Source: Leptospiraceae bacterium (GTDB taxonomy: Bacteria > Spirochaetota > Leptospiria > Leptospirales > Leptonemataceae). Taken from it: DNA of 6,737 bases. Positions within the stretch are counted from its first letter, which is position 1, and each line of letters opens with the position of its first letter. Below the pieces are notes generated by a model. That model made no database searches. It worked only from the letters and a program-made list of their open reading frames with translations, and was not told where the DNA came from. A program made the position numbers and the translations under genes. The stretch is from assembly GCA_020440935.1 (NCBI GenBank), contig JAGRNC010000136.1, forward strand, positions 1 to 6,737. Direction: 5' to 3'. This document shows positions 6,146 to 6,737 of the stretch, in pieces.

Positions 6146-6737
6146 ATGGCCGACCAGGTAGAGCTTTCCTACGAAGATATTTCCTTACAAATGCCCATAA
6201 TGAGCGCTTCCGATGGAAGCAAGTTCTTTGATGTCCGGGAACTCAAGGAGAAGACGGGCCTGTCCGCCTACGATCCGGACCTCCACAATACGGCCATTGC
6301 AAAAAGCGCCATTACCTGGATTGATTCAAAATCGGGCAAACTTCTGTATCGAGGCATCGATGTGGAGGACCTGGTAAACCATTCCAGCTTTGTAGAGACC
6401 TCCTACTTATTGAGCCATGGCGAGCTGCCCAATCAGGCGCAACTGGAAGAATATTCCAGGTCGCTAAGCAAGCACTCCATGATTCATGAATCCATGCGGA
6501 ATTTCTTTGATTCCTTTCCCGGAAATGCGCATCCCCTGGCCATTCTGGCCACCATGGTTACGGCGCTTTCGAGCTACTATCCGCAGAGCTTCGAAGAGAA
6601 TATCTCCAAAGGCATTGATGTTCGAACTCGACTCCTGGCCAAAGTTCGAACGCTGGCCGCCTGGGCCTTCAAGAAATCCATTGGTCAGCCTACTGTATAT
6701 CCCAGAGATGAGCTGCCATACTGTAAGAACTTTCTGA
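6146..6737 (+). CDS. gltA: Citrate synthase, N-terminal 197 residues (runs off the window)
   Basis: This enzyme condenses oxaloacetate and acetyl-CoA to citrate, the entry step of the TCA cycle, in the cytoplasm. The open frame matches the E. coli-type (hexameric) enzyme along its length: FDVRELKEKTG, AITWIDSKSGKLLYRGIDVE (55-74), YLLSHGELPNQAQLEEY, KHSMIHESMRNFFDSFPGNA (109-128), and KKSIGQPTVYPRDELPYCKN (176-195). The family is about 430 residues long, so just under half is present. The catalytic His/His/Asp lie beyond the edge. Against E. coli, residues known for NADH binding seem partly kept: H110, Y145, R162 and K166 are present, while Arg109 and Thr111 become K109 and S111. ATG at 6146 is chosen because a TGA lies just upstream in frame at 6140-6142 and the protein starts at the expected distance from the conserved core. 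The ribosome site is poor; M16 (6191) and M19 (6200) are alternatives. I see no functional link to the receptors. Confidence 0.95.
   Translation, partial: MADQVELSYEDISLQMPIMSASDGSKFFDVRELKEKTGLSAYDPDLHNTAIAKSAITWIDSKSGKLLYRGIDVEDLVNHSSFVETSYLLSHGELPNQAQLEEYSRSLSKHSMIHESMRNFFDSFPGNAHPLAILATMVTALSSYYPQSFEENISKGIDVRTRLLAKVRTLAAWAFKKSIGQPTVYPRDELPYCKNFL

Noticed and set aside
6043..6231. Plus-strand 62-codon frame bridging the end of the second receptor and the start of gltA
   Set aside because: It overlaps two well-supported genes in another frame and resembles nothing.
6486..6737. Plus-strand 83-codon frame inside the gltA region
   Set aside because: The overlapping frame from 6146 matches citrate synthase throughout, so this is a shadow.

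Overview
The window looks like bacterial chromosome of roughly even base composition, probably from a spirochaete of the order Leptospirales or a relative. Four things point that way: a tandem pair of receptors with an outer sugar-binding-like domain, seven membrane segments and a kinase-like tail (the 7TM-DISM architecture, abundant in Leptospira); a GAF histidine kinase with a GIAHEINTP H-box; and hexameric-type citrate synthase. This assignment is an inference from protein style, not from a marker gene.

Layout. Positions 1-1060 (minus strand) hold a cytoplasmic GAF-domain histidine kinase that runs off the left edge. It is broken by one in-frame TAA at 578-580, which falls inside the GAF domain. 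Its head touches the head of rsgA (1059-2180, plus strand), the circularly permuted ribosome-assembly GTPase. Three bases after rsgA begins a 642-residue 7TM receptor with a kinase tail (2184-4112). Its stop codon overlaps the start codon of a second, paralogous 654-residue 7TM receptor (4112-6076). After a 69-base gap comes gltA, citrate synthase (6146 to the right edge), cut off at residue 197.

The most interesting part is the receptor pair. The first keeps all ATP-binding motifs of a histidine kinase but has glutamine where the phosphorylated histidine should be. The second keeps the fold outline but has lost the N, G1 and G2 boxes, and has leucine at the phosphoacceptor position with histidines just before it. 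They are translationally coupled and clearly paralogous, so I suggest they act together as one non-canonical membrane signalling unit. Possible modes are ATP-driven conformational signalling, or trans-phosphorylation of a shifted histidine. No response regulator is present in the window.

Tight spacing from rsgA through both receptors suggests one transcription unit. gltA may be read through from it or have its own promoter; I see no terminator in the 69-base gap. There is no gene-free stretch over 300 bases, and I saw no RNA gene, mobile element, CRISPR array or long repeat.
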